Made by a program: the position numbers and the translations under genes. Shown here one piece after another: positions 48,901-55,647 of a stretch of DNA of 64,000 bases. The notes under the pieces are model-generated. The model did no database searches. It saw nothing but the letters and a program-made list of their open reading frames with translations, and was not told the DNA's origin. Where the stretch lies: contig WNYE01000032.1 of assembly GCA_021396245.1 (NCBI GenBank), forward strand, positions 349,781-413,780, given 5' to 3'. Position 1 is the stretch's first letter. Each line of letters opens with the position of its first letter. This DNA comes from Sporothrix humicola. Its lineage: Eukaryota > Ascomycota > Sordariomycetes > Ophiostomatales > Ophiostomataceae.

Positions 48901-49345
48901 CCTTGACAAGGCCCAGGAATGCCTGAGCCTTGGCGCCGCAGACCTTGGACTGGTGCCGCAGAATATCGCAAACCGTCTTGATACAGAGGCAGGCGTTGTC
49001 TTCGTTGTCGGTGCGGATCAGGCGGGACAGCAAGTCGATCGTCTCTTCGGCGTAGGGCTCGAACGGCTCGGGTGGTGAGGGGATCGAGGGGAAACGGTGG
49101 ATGATTTCGAGCATGCAGTTGCGCAGCTTCTGCTCTGACGATGCGCTCTGGAAGCTGGGCGGACCATTGAGGATGCCAATGATAACGGGCATCACCTTTT
49201 TGAGGAATTGCGGGTAGACCGGCCCTGATGTGTAGTGGTCGAGGTGGTCGCGCAGCGTGATGGCGGCATCGAGCTTGTCCTTGGCGGACAGGTCGACGGT
49301 CGCCAGCTGGCGGAGGATTGTGTCGATGACGCTTGCGGAGGCCAT
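36941..49345 (-). CDS. Tra1, PIKK-family pseudokinase subunit of SAGA and NuA4
   Basis: A single frame of 4134 residues from ATG 49345. The frame stays open upstream to 49432 but holds no earlier ATG. Tra1 is the activator-binding scaffold of the SAGA and NuA4 histone acetyltransferase complexes in the nucleus. Residues 1-2800 look like helical HEAT-type repeats and about 2810-3340 the FAT domain. An FRB-like segment begins near 3605 (PWNYMEEILVVLKSSFPLLA). The PI3K-like domain is at about 3745-4065, and a FATC tail closes the protein at WMAFL. The segment HKINISRGTGNVWSSD replaces the catalytic and DFG regions, so no kinase activity is expected, as is known for Tra1/TRRAP. Three low-complexity inserts are seen: about 1262-1339, 2120-2185 and a long Ala/Pro/Thr-rich one at 3362-3595. 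Yeast Tra1 has 3744 residues. Confidence 0.96.
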   Translation of the reverse strand: MASASVIDTILRQLATVDLSAKDKLDAAITLRDHLDHYTSGPVYPQFLKKVMPVIIGILNGPPSFQSASSEQKLRNCMLEIIHRFPSIPSPPEPFEPYAEETIDLLSRLIRTDNEDNACLCIKTVCDILRHQSKVCGAKAQAFLGLVKDLFDQTELIVKSQLDNEQADGSQEAAGAGAAASSDPAAPSTPGPSHPPGSPGPGASEVDRPLLKGMQSFKVIAECPIIVVSIFQIYRSLNNIKPFIPVIKAVLSTHPKAQDRAHAEANSRGTNFFGMSPLIRNKTSYGDYITLKVKMMSFLAYALRQHADLMSDFLPALPSTIVRLLRDCPRDKAAARKELIVAIRHIINFNYRLIFVSVIEQFLDERTLMGDGLTVHETMRPLAYSMLADLIHHVRDHLKPPIIRKTVAIYTRNLLDDFPGTSFQTMSAKLLLNMAECIAKMDDKVEARYLLVTILNAIADKFASMNRQYNNAVKLSEEVRNQQAAQQRKAASSPTALGTAAFSETYLADMDGSAPAWDEIDIFTSAMPIKLINARERGHDPVVDNKFLFKTLMHGLRNTVFQLRACAQAPAIDPAIAPPGWSEVASGFNAEEVQVIVKLLREGARVFRYYEGVKDKNASEAHYASTVEYMANFYMASSSKEEKDLLEMFATVFHVIDPATFNEIFEQEVPHLFEMTLEHPALLHIPQFFLASDVTSPTFCGMMLRFLMDHIEEVGLADVKKASVLLRMFKLAFMAVTLFAAQNEQILLPYVVDIISKSVELSTHAEEPMNYFFLLRSLFRSIGGGKFEHLYKQILPLLEMLLDVLNNLLLAARKPVERDLYVELCLTVPARLSNLLPHLNFLMRPLVAALRAGSDMIGQGLRTLELCVDNLTAEYLDPLMAPVLDELMPALYDQLRPHPYSHFHAHTAMRILGKLGGRNRKHMTDHLPLTFKQYIDDVPSFDVRLVGSKKDRAFNADLGLDLALQKIMEVPSKPVKGPIPKQSDAYYKKQALQMIEAQIKIRIGFDKNLPEDLPRLVRLQAQDLIARKFDVDLGPFEEIHRDKSVSKKRDQEEVLTRLLKALMYAESIPELRDEADAFLMNICRHFVVLDVGRTLVNAKKSSTTFNATTGEGPVVVDAHILADALLDSLASMLPEVREAAQRAIRVMFETAATIFGSETHVHVLEFFAHLASTFTHGCYVEEWFLKTGACLGIHTLLTEVDLGDGWVDSVQMDFIRALLFVVKDMPPDLPDTTMRLAQKTLEVLLDRVTKGLTKEDALVAKDSALAQAQNDSKRNSQTPQPPQPSPAPQSTPQSTPAPATQTTPQPTGKPAGEASTPAPTSTPAPAASTAPSGPKSTRARLLPPTCNLLASELSHMNKHVRSTAKKSLEQIAKNIGAQVWEIIEPHKERLLSPLFQKPLRALPFAIQIGLIDALTYFLTLKSDFVPIDDNVDRLLTEALALSDASDASLAGKSAEFRTHNHIVELRVACIRILSTAMGFDDYQRNKDNKPSVARAKIVSMFFNRLYAESDPTSEAANEALKRVLMYTSKLPKDLLQQGLRPVLASLQDAKRLTPNNLENLALLLRLLTNYFKVEIGSRLLDHVGKLALPTEIQQVSFMLYEQSVLMNTIVGVFGIFPLLPDAARMYKERIIDAVLDLEEKLRRTHHSPLRAPVYKYLNRYPEDCCNWLTGKIEELRYGRFLAQALQDPESQAIRDYCNAHVDELIKSCNAIVTEQKDTRFVAVINTVHILYSLSAGQSTAVSWVEKKENLTWLKSLAKTLEERLRANAYPPELRLAANQAAEQLMSILTKYLALHVDDTDMLLSLVECVTAEELRATPEFHSHIYNKIVCNESVDFCKSLVLRCLEVYAGKTASHKTKSYLLHNMVNPIVAMDIMRHWDRLGEKDKDRGSPLLADKQIIESISSKIWKANMVDSQDDAASAAVGGVDYTRMEVMQLTAMLVKYHHVILQDLRKDIIKFGWTYIRNDDAMNKNAAYVVLGYFIAHYDTPVKIVSQVYYSLLKTNQSEGRALVSQALELIAPVLPKRFKTNGDRNAAIWAAAPRRILAEESHNAQQTSSIFQFLVRHPDLFYESRDKFTMLIIMSLQRVASPANASSESKRLALNLMWLIWQWEYRRVEGKPIEEANGASGSGAAAGASSPIAARSTSASPLSRKRRLEGDEPGDPSSGGSPSGQAASAAPVKEYQVPQGGRQKMLRFLVKFIAQLNERYELPSSKPKDPSAVAQQSPNPWSDMCKRSMALLYNLLQPQYWGINDVELQSNATDVVLASDKTTQALTNDQPEKETEDKFVNNIINMLQVVRVILNFQTDEWIVANIETIQKILERSLKSDIPEVQDCLHTETTDYDDGRKLKSIVARVLETVPEDVQMEDADAEGESETQQPSEFVTFLSNIATETLGANNYMAGINILWSLAARRPTAIDTHIPAILKALQAKLGREHLAHYAYVATVANNPHHRAQQAAQDPAAVAAAANEMSPYVLEIQTGLIIKAIDVAAKRIETLGDNRRPFLSVLANLVEKSQHIGLCTKILDMVEGWVFKSEGTWPTLKEKTAVLHKMLGFEHRPDLTMLQKFLDLVIRIYEDPKIARTEITVRLEHAFLIGTRAQDVDTRNRFLNVFSRSLAKAASDRLMFVVTDQNWETLADTFWLAQASHLLMGAVEMNTAAQLHAEDIRVQTLSQLYGIYGKDTREPDMMMDDKYEALMAGVRKHIASLADVKVRDLVEPLTQLQHTDNSTANDLWVMLFPLFWGATLREDRPELERGLVSLLTKDYHNRQMDKRPNVVQALLAGASRSWPDCKIPPHVMKHLARIFDVWYVALTQLERSAIFPEVASARVRESNLDALVELYADLKEEDLFYGTWRRRCRFLETNSGLSYEQNGMWDKAQRMYEAAQVKARTSVVPFSQAEYMLWEDHWVVCAQKLQQWDILQDFAKHENFQDLLLECAWRNFEMWQEPSSRDQLEGLIKGVMDAPTPRRTFFQSFMSLLRFHHKQDTVQEFNRSTDEAIQLSIRKWHQLPRRLTNAHIPLMQQFQLMVEIHDASIICNSLSTTVLANLDAKSAELKLLLGSWRDRLPNMWDDILAWQDLVTWRQHIFNLINKTYLDLLPQQPNGQPAGGSSFAYRGYHETAWIINRFAHVARKHDLSEVCINQLGRIYTLPNIEIQEAFLKLREQAKCHFQNPEELTNGLDVINNTNLNYFNAPQKAEFYTLKGMFLEKLSQKEDANVAFGTALHYDITTPKAWAEWGFFNDRIFQAEPTNYTVARQALTCYLQASASYKNAKVRKLISRILWLLSLDDAQGTIAGGFDDFKGEIATWYWITFIPQLLSGLNHKEAPRTHEILLEIAKTYPQALYFVLRTSREDMLQIKKNQEAREAKALQIAAAQAAQNAAAQQNAAKQGSASPSLAKTAAGTAAAAGTSGTPAPASATQSPQQQNKATPTPTPAKTDGASRPGTANGGAEGTPAPAAAAAGSASGTPAPGGTTPTPAAAATAATPASASGTPAPAIKTEAGTEGAAAASTPAAAAKSNSATTTPVPPPAPASGSAAAAASASGTAAPAGAAGTPARPGSATPAPNGLAQQAKVVGDGSPAAAAAAVVAAANASRAQANAGKRHPWNYMEEILVVLKSSFPLLALSMETVIDQIQKHLKSPPDEDAYRLIVALLNDAMSYISRSPTSYSKDVKLPAATETNIMRFAETVLPTHIRPMFEAEFVAVRPTMYEYIQNLRQWRNKFEDKLDRRQNKVPLERLSPHLCEFRYLKMDDIEIPGQYLQLKDKNSDFIRIDRFIPQVELIRTVGVSHRRIRIRGHDGSIHPFAVQQPTPKNCRREERALQLFRQLNQRLSHKKESRRRDLQFTLPLIVPVAQHIRLVQDDPSYVSMQTIYEEHCRENGFSKDDAAIHTMEKLAVLIDSKAKINDPHSMSARSEVLEAIQARMVPNTVMMNYFQRTFPDFSDYFLFRRRFAYQYAATTFMTFILCADKRLPHKINISRGTGNVWSSDVMPFMPAAQPYFKNPEPVPFRLTPNLQALMGPLAVEGIFSCSIMAIARSLADPEQELAYALTLFVRDEIIYWFTTNRHAQQMTGDKLRRAVQANVDVVTKRAVSVAQTPVGNLPAYQTVIDLIAKATNPINLALCDVLWMAFL

Positions 49346-51064
49346 GTTGGCGTCGGCGTCGATTTTTTGGTCGTGACGAGACGACCGGGTGTCGTGGGGG
49401 GATTTGACGCTGTGCGGAGGCGTGCGACACAAGACGGTCGTCGGGATCCTATCTTGACCCCATGCGTAGGAGGGAAAAGAAACGAAGGGATGCCGTCGGC
49501 TGGCTTGTGAGGAAATTAGACGAATCTAAGAGACGACAGATTTCGAGACGATTGAAAAAGTCGTGATGGTCGTGTAAATTTGTCGCGAGGATAGCTTGGA
49601 AACGCGACAGTCGTTTGTGTAAGATATGCTAGAACGGCCGCATGAAATAGTGTATATTCGAGAAAAGGGTATCGTAGAGAAGAGGACAATCCGTGTGCCG
49701 GGCGGATGTCAAAATTGAGGCCGTATGTTGTGGGACGAAAGGTAGCGAATGTTTTGAAAAAGGTGTGGAAAACAAAAGGGAGGCCGAAAAAAGAGTCAAC
49801 GGAAGGAGCGAAAAGAACTGCAAAACTGTAAGTTGCGACGCGATGCCACAGGCTTACAGGCTTTTTTGCTGGGCGCGAGTGGCTGCTAACTGGACAGTTG
49901 CCCAGGCGTTCCAGGCCAATTTTACTGGTAAGCCTCGCGTCTTATTCATACACTGGCCAAGTGCAGACTGCCCCGGGAATGATGTGCCAGAGCCTCAAAA
50001 TACAGAAAAACCGTGCAATCGCATTTCTTATTGCTTTAAGAATTGTCCAGCTATTTTACAGCCATGAAATATGTTAATTTACGATTAATGCGCGTATGTC
50101 GATGTCGCAGCTTGCATCTTTTCAATGACTGTGTACTTAGTTCATTTTGTCCCTGGTTCCTGCCGCTAGCCAGCCTCTTTGAAAATCTGCGAAACTGCTT
50201 TCTGCGAAGAACGAGCTGGCAAGAGCTTTGGGAAGGGGGAGCGAGAGAGAGGAAGGAGGGAGTGGGCGATGGCTCTGCCAAAACCTTTGACGCTAGGCCA
50301 CGGCAGAACAAATTTCCGGGTGGAATGGCGACGACCAGGAAAAAACTGGGGTCCTCATTGAGTTGTTGACTCCACAGGGGCAAGTGTGGCCAATCAGCGC
50401 CACCAGATCCGGCTGTCATCAACAATCATGTCCCAAAACGGCAACTACACAGATGTTACAAAACAGCAGTTCATGAGTGACGCAGGCAAACAAGTTTGAA
50501 CAAAGTGGTTGTTCATGTCTTTGTATCACTTGTACCATCGATCAGGGTTAGAATTTCCTACATTGGATTTTCACTGTTTTTATGAACTTTGTCACGATTT
50601 ATTTGAATTTACGAGGAACTCTTAGTTTTTTTTCGAATATTTTTTTGAATTGAAAACAACGCGTTGTTTCTGTTTTTTTATCGTTTGTTTTGTTGTTTTG
50701 AAGTGCAAAACCCGGCCCAAGTCGACGCTCAGCGTTGTTTTTCGAGTTGGGTTTTCGCTTCCGCAATGGAAGCGATTTTTGGTATCAAAGATGATGTTGA
50801 AAAGGGGAAGAAAAAAGAATGTAGAAGAAGTGAAGAAGACAAAAAAAAAAAGAAAAAGAAAAAAGGACACACAAAAGTATATGTACAAAAGAAGGAAGAG
50901 AATGAGAAAAAGAGAACCACACACAAAAATGCTAAATGTTGTTACATGCTACCGTTCCGAGAAAATGACCCAATGAAAGAAAAAAGAACCGTACCCAAAG
51001 AAAAATGTCTAGAAATTGTCATCGCCACTTCAACTGAAAGGGGAGGAAGAACCACTCCGCGAAA
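49346..51064. other. Intergenic between Tra1 and the LPMO gene
   Basis: No gene is seen. The first part is the Tra1 promoter and leader. From about 50.63 kb to 51.06 kb the + strand is A-rich, consistent with the 3' UTR of the LPMO gene on the - strand. Confidence 0.6.
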
Positions 51065-52321
51065 TTAAGCCTTGAAGGACTTCTCAACGCGGCGGAACTT
51101 GCGGCCCGAGACAATGCTGATGTTCTCGCTCTGGCCACCCGTGCAGGTGGTGCCGGCGGCGAGCTGCTGGACAACCGACCAGACACCGCTGGCGCAGCGC
51201 TGGTAAGAGTCACCCAGGCAGTTCCAGGCGCCGTCGGGAGAGCAGGCAGAGCCCGCGGTCTCGGCGGAGCCAGTAGAGGCACCGGAGGTGGTGGAAGACG
51301 AGCCAGTGTTAGTGGCAGCGGGAGCGGCAGTGCTGGAACTACCAGCACCGCCGGAGCCGCCAGAGCCACCGCCAGCAGCGTTGGCAACAGTGGTGGTCGA
51401 AGTAGCAGACGTGGTCGTGGTGGAGGCACCAGCAGCGGGAGTGGTAGCAGCGCCGTCAGTGCCGACAGTGACAAAGACACCACCAGCAACAGTAGTAGGA
51501 GCACCACCAGCAGCAGGGGCCGAAGTGGTAGCAGCGGCGGCAGCGGTGGTGGTGCCAGCGCCCGAGCCAGAACCAGAACCAGAGCCAGAGCCCGAGCCCG
51601 AGCCAGAGCCAGCAGAAGGAGCAGCACCAGCAGCCTGGCAGCCAGTACCGGTGGGCGTGGAGAAGGCCGTGGAGCCGACGTTCATGGAGACGACATCGTT
51701 ACCGGGGTTGGGGAATAGCAGATCAGTGCTGTCGACGGTACCGCAGCCGTTGCCGACGTTGGCGACGAACATGTCGGGAAGAGCATCGAAGTTGGACTGG
51801 CTGCCCGAAGTGCCGGTGAGGGTGACGGGAGCGCAGTTCATGTACATCTCACGGTTGCCAATCTTGTTGAACCAGGTCCAGGCGAGAGTGACGGAGCCAG
51901 TGGGGATGTTGTCAGGGACGGTGAAGTTATAGGTGAACGGATCCTCAATGTTGGCATTGTCGCCCAAGTTGCCCGGCGTGTTCTGGGCAGGGCAGCCACC
52001 CTCAATGGAGCGGATGACCTTCCAGACGCTGTTGGCGCTGGGGCTCTCGTCGTAGGTGATGGAAACCTGGCACGAGCCACCACCGTGGACAGCCTGACCG
52101 GTGAACTTGAGCGCCTGCTCAGAGCCGAGAGCATAGGTGTTGACAGTGCCGCCGGAGAGCGTGGCGCCGGCGGTCAGCTGGCAGGGGAAGTTGGAGCCGT
52201 CGGCGTTGAGAGGACCGTTGACGAGAGCGGGGGACGTGTAAGGCGAAGGGGTGTTCATGAGCATGTGGCCGTTGGCCAGAGCGACCATGGAGGCGGCGAA
52301 AATGGAGCGAATGGCAGACAT
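51065..52321 (-). CDS. AA11 lytic polysaccharide monooxygenase (chitin-active type) with C-terminal X278-like module
   Basis: 418 residues without introns. Residues 1-18 are a signal peptide ending ALANG, so the mature protein starts at His19, as a copper LPMO requires. The histidine brace is His19 and His79 (mature 1 and 61), and the axial Tyr is Tyr160 (mature 142, in NREMYMNC). This is close to the His1/His60/Tyr140 spacing of the founding AA11 enzyme of Aspergillus oryzae, which oxidises chitin. A Ser/Gly/Thr/Ala-rich linker with Gly-Ser repeats (about 230-355) leads to a Cys-rich tail (about 358-400, CSPDGAWNC and YQRCASGVW) resembling the X278 module often found on AA11 proteins and thought to bind chitin. 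Secreted; acts with chitinases in wall remodelling or chitin feeding. A TATA box lies upstream. Confidence 0.9.
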   Translation of the reverse strand: MSAIRSIFAASMVALANGHMLMNTPSPYTSPALVNGPLNADGSNFPCQLTAGATLSGGTVNTYALGSEQALKFTGQAVHGGGSCQVSITYDESPSANSVWKVIRSIEGGCPAQNTPGNLGDNANIEDPFTYNFTVPDNIPTGSVTLAWTWFNKIGNREMYMNCAPVTLTGTSGSQSNFDALPDMFVANVGNGCGTVDSTDLLFPNPGNDVVSMNVGSTAFSTPTGTGCQAAGAAPSAGSGSGSGSGSGSGSGSGAGTTTAAAAATTSAPAAGGAPTTVAGGVFVTVGTDGAATTPAAGASTTTTSATSTTTVANAAGGGSGGSGGAGSSSTAAPAATNTGSSSTTSGASTGSAETAGSACSPDGAWNCLGDSYQRCASGVWSVVQQLAAGTTCTGGQSENISIVSGRKFRRVEKSFKA

Positions 52322-52548
52322 TTTGCTGATTTTGGCGAAGATGTGAGAGTCGGTTGAGATTTTGGTGATAGTATTCTGTAGATCGTACCAGACGACTTCG
52401 AGAAGACTGTGTGTTTGGCGTTGGGTTGGTGTGTGCGTTTTTTGTGCTTGTAGGAAGCTGTAGTTGTAAAAGTTGCTTTTCTGTGGTTGTTGATGCGGTT
52501 GGTGAGAGAGAGTAAAAGGAGTGAACTTGAACGGCGAAGATCCGCTGT

Positions 52549-52555
52549 TTTTATA
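52549..52555 (-). promoter_or_regulatory. TATA box of the AA11 LPMO gene
   Basis: TATAAAA is read on the - strand 228-234 bp before the start codon. The DNA between it and the ATG contains no other - strand ATG and is pyrimidine-rich, so a leader of about 200 nt is likely. Confidence 0.55.
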
Positions 52556-53182
52556 CCAGGTCTAGAGTCAGCCAACTTGTGCAGGTGAAGAAGATGGTGT
52601 GTTCACGAACAAGAGACGGAGTGGTGTGCAAGGGTGTGTGATGTGTATGTTTTTTTTGTTTGTCCGTTGTTCGGTGACGCAACAAACGACAAAGAGCATG
52701 CACTTGCAAAGGGTGTGGACAGAGCAAAAATGGGTGGCCTTGGAGGACCCTGGCGGTGAAAGAGGCAGCACTTACAATGAACAGGACGAAAACAATGGAC
52801 AATGAACAACGGTGAGTTGAATTGTAGAGTTCAAAGGAACAAAGCTGGCAAATTGTTCGTTGGTGTGGTGTGGTAATAGAGATAGATCTCAAAGGAAAGT
52901 GATTGCACCAGGCGTAAAGCGTGAAAAGTGAAAGTGAGTTGATCAAAAAATATGATGAAGCTCAAGAAAATGAAAATTGATTGAAAAAAGGAACCGGGCC
53001 TTAAGGAATGAATGAGTACGACACTAGGTCGGGAAGATGCAGGACAAAACAAACGGTGAAGTTGAAGAAACAGAAACAAGATGAAGAGTAGAAAGAGAAA
53101 AAAGGGAAGAGAGGAAAATCAAGACTTGGCAAGAGGAGGCCGCGGGTCTTATATCTCGAGCATCGCGAGAGACGAGAACCAA

Positions 53183-53277
53183 GAGAAAGAGGTAAAAGAG
53201 GTAAAAGAGGTAAAAGAGGTAAAAGAGGTAAAAGAGGTAAAAGAGGTAAAAGAGGTAAAAGAGGTAAAAAGAGGTAA
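53183..53277. repeat. 9-bp minisatellite (GTAAAAGAG)
   Basis: Eight exact units occupy 53192-53263, flanked by a partial unit on the left and 10-bp and shortened units on the right. Because the unit length is a multiple of three, several frames stay open across it and give repetitive translations. Confidence 0.9.
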
Positions 53278-55546
53278 GGTGGGAAAGGGGAGGGGGTAGT
53301 GTGGTAGTGTGGCAGGGGAGAGGGCCATTGGTGGAGTGGTGGTGGAGCTGGGGTGCACAGACGGCGAAGAGCGGGCGTTTGGCCAGCAAGAGAGAGGCCC
53401 TGGACAAGAATCCCAAAAAAACCGGCCGGGGGTTACAGGCTGCAGACACGACAGACCCGCTTGCGGCAAGGACGAGCAGAAGAGAAGAAGATTCTGAGCA
53501 CATGTTGTGCGCACACCACAGAGTGTGGGTGTCTACCGAAGACAGGGAGACGAAAAGGCCAGGCCGGAGGCCACAGACAGTGGACTGTCTCTCAGTCTCC
53601 CAGTCTCTGGGGTTTGGCTGGTGCATCATCAGGCGCCGTGGCGGCAGGCTGGAAAAGGGGCAAGGCCGACCGGGGAAGGGATAGTCACAGGGAAGACAAA
53701 AGAACTGAGCCGGGTGGCAGACAGAGACAGAGAAAGGAAGCAGTCCGAAAACAGAAAACGCAAGGATGACAAAGGAAAAAGAACAACCAGCCAAGGACAA
53801 GAAAGAAACGAGAAACGACGGGCTGTTTCCTTCGGAGAATAGAGGGTGACTGGCAGTGGAGAGGACAAGGACAAAAGGACAGGAAGTGACAGGGAAGCAA
53901 TGAGGGAGCCCTGGAGGTGACGATGCTGGGCAAACGATTGGGCGTGGAGAACAGATCCAGAGACGTTGAAGACGAGGGTCGAATGGAGTTAGGAAGGCCA
54001 CAAAGGAAACGACGATGGGATGTTCTGTAATCCTACGGTTGCAGAGCCAGGACGGGCAGGTGCAGGGCTGTAATCCGTGATCATGCCTGCCTCTTTCTTC
54101 GTGGTGAATCTGTGTGTATTTTTGAGTTACGTCGAATGTCGTGCTCCTTCCCATCAAGCTCGGTCAGCACCGACTTACAAGACCAAAAAGGAAAGAGCGA
54201 AAGGACCCACATCTGGGGAGGGAGAGGCAAACACGACAGGCCCTGGAACACCCTGGGAAGGAACGGGCACAGGCCCTGGGCGGCGCAGGAAAGTACGACG
54301 CATGTGCTGTAATTATATTTTCCAGGGGTTCAGTGCTGCGGTCAATTATGCAGCGACGGCAGAAAAAGGCAGCAGCATTCCTGGCAGTTTTTCTGCATAT
54401 TCCTAATTTTTTTTTTCTATTCAGTGCCTTCCGCTTTTGACAACTTTTTTTCGTCGACTTCCTTTCGCGACGCTTCTTCTTTCTTTCTCGCCTTCTTTTC
54501 TCAACGACAAAAAAGGAGGATTTACACGCTGTGATAGGCCCGCGGCCTGGCCTCCCTTTTGCAGTGGCGTGTTTCAAGCAGCGGCGAATAAGCGGGCGAA
54601 TAGGGGGGAAGGGGCAGTCTCGCCAGTCTCGTTCCTGGAAGGAGCCCACCGCGCCAGCAAGAGGGGAGGCCCCTGACTGGTGCGACTGCACCCTTCGCAC
54701 CTGCCCTTGCGCACGGGGAACGACCGATCTACAGCTGGAAGCGGCAAGATCTTTCTTTGGCCGTCTCCCTTCTTTTTTGCGCGTATATTTTTATGTCTTT
54801 TATCTTTTATCGTCGTATTCTTTGTATTTTTATATTATATATTCTATCTTTGTGGTTTGTCGGCGAACCCTTTGTTTGCCTAGGAGGGTGTGCTGTCTCT
54901 TTCTGTGCCTCCCTCCCTTTCCGGCAGCCTGGCACCCTGCAAGGTACACGAATGATTCTTGGTATTCGCAGAGAAGAAAGAGTCCTAGAAAGAAGACAAA
55001 GAATATATGCAATATTTTTGACATATCAAGATCGTTTAAACCCAAAGGATCTGAAAAGCATTTAAACACAAACAACACACCGCCGTTGAGTCAACAGTCG
55101 GTCCAACCATTTAGAGTTAAACTTTTGTGTATCAAACATCACAAAGGGAGATCCAAAGAAAAAAGACGAGACCAAAAAGAACAGACACGAACGGTCAGAC
55201 GCACGCACTCGCACAAAAAAATCGAGAAGACAAGCAACGTCGTCCATCCATCATCCATCTGCATGGGTTGCCGCTGCGGCTCAACCAGTCGATCATCAGC
55301 CGAACGGTGAAGCGAGGGTTGGTTGGACAGGGAGAGAGGAACAGAAGGAGACAGAAGTGGAAGACACCAGCCAACCAGAGTTCGTTCCTGGGGAAGCTGC
55401 GGTTGGCAGCCCCGCTTTTTACCACAAGGTGAGGAAAGAACAAGACGTGCAAAGAGAGGGGAGGACCCAAAAAAGGGGGGGGGTTTGGATGGCCCCAATG
55501 CAGGGGTTGAGACGCAGGCACCCGCGCGCCGCCCAAGACCAAGCCC

Positions 55547-55647
55547 AGCGCGCGCCAGTGCACCACAGCGCTACTGGGAGAATGAAAAAAGAGCGCTATT
55601 CGGTCTTTTGAGCGCCTCAGCGCATAACAGACCAAAAATTAGCGCTA
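55547..55647. promoter_or_regulatory. Cluster of AGCGC/AGCGCTA words
   Basis: AGCGCTA occurs at 55567, 55592 and 55641, and AGCGC also at 55547, 55611 and 55619, all within about 100 bp. A smaller cluster (2180, 2207, 2214) lies upstream of the Zn2Cys6 gene. A binding site is possible but not shown. Confidence 0.3.

Noticed and set aside
49346..49432. N-terminal extension of Tra1 by 29 residues
   Set aside because: The upstream frame has no ATG (it opens with TTG), and ATG 49345 has a good context and starts the conserved-looking region.
53183..53277. CRISPR-like regular repeats
   Set aside because: Head-to-tail 9-bp units without spacers in a eukaryotic genome; a minisatellite.
53024..54157. 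377-codon - strand open frame
   Set aside because: It is held open partly by the 9-bp minisatellite (Phe-Tyr-Leu repeats) and the rest is low-complexity translation of pyrimidine-rich DNA.
54531..55310. 259-codon + strand open frame
   Set aside because: Composition shifts along it with the local base skew and no domain or splice pattern is seen.
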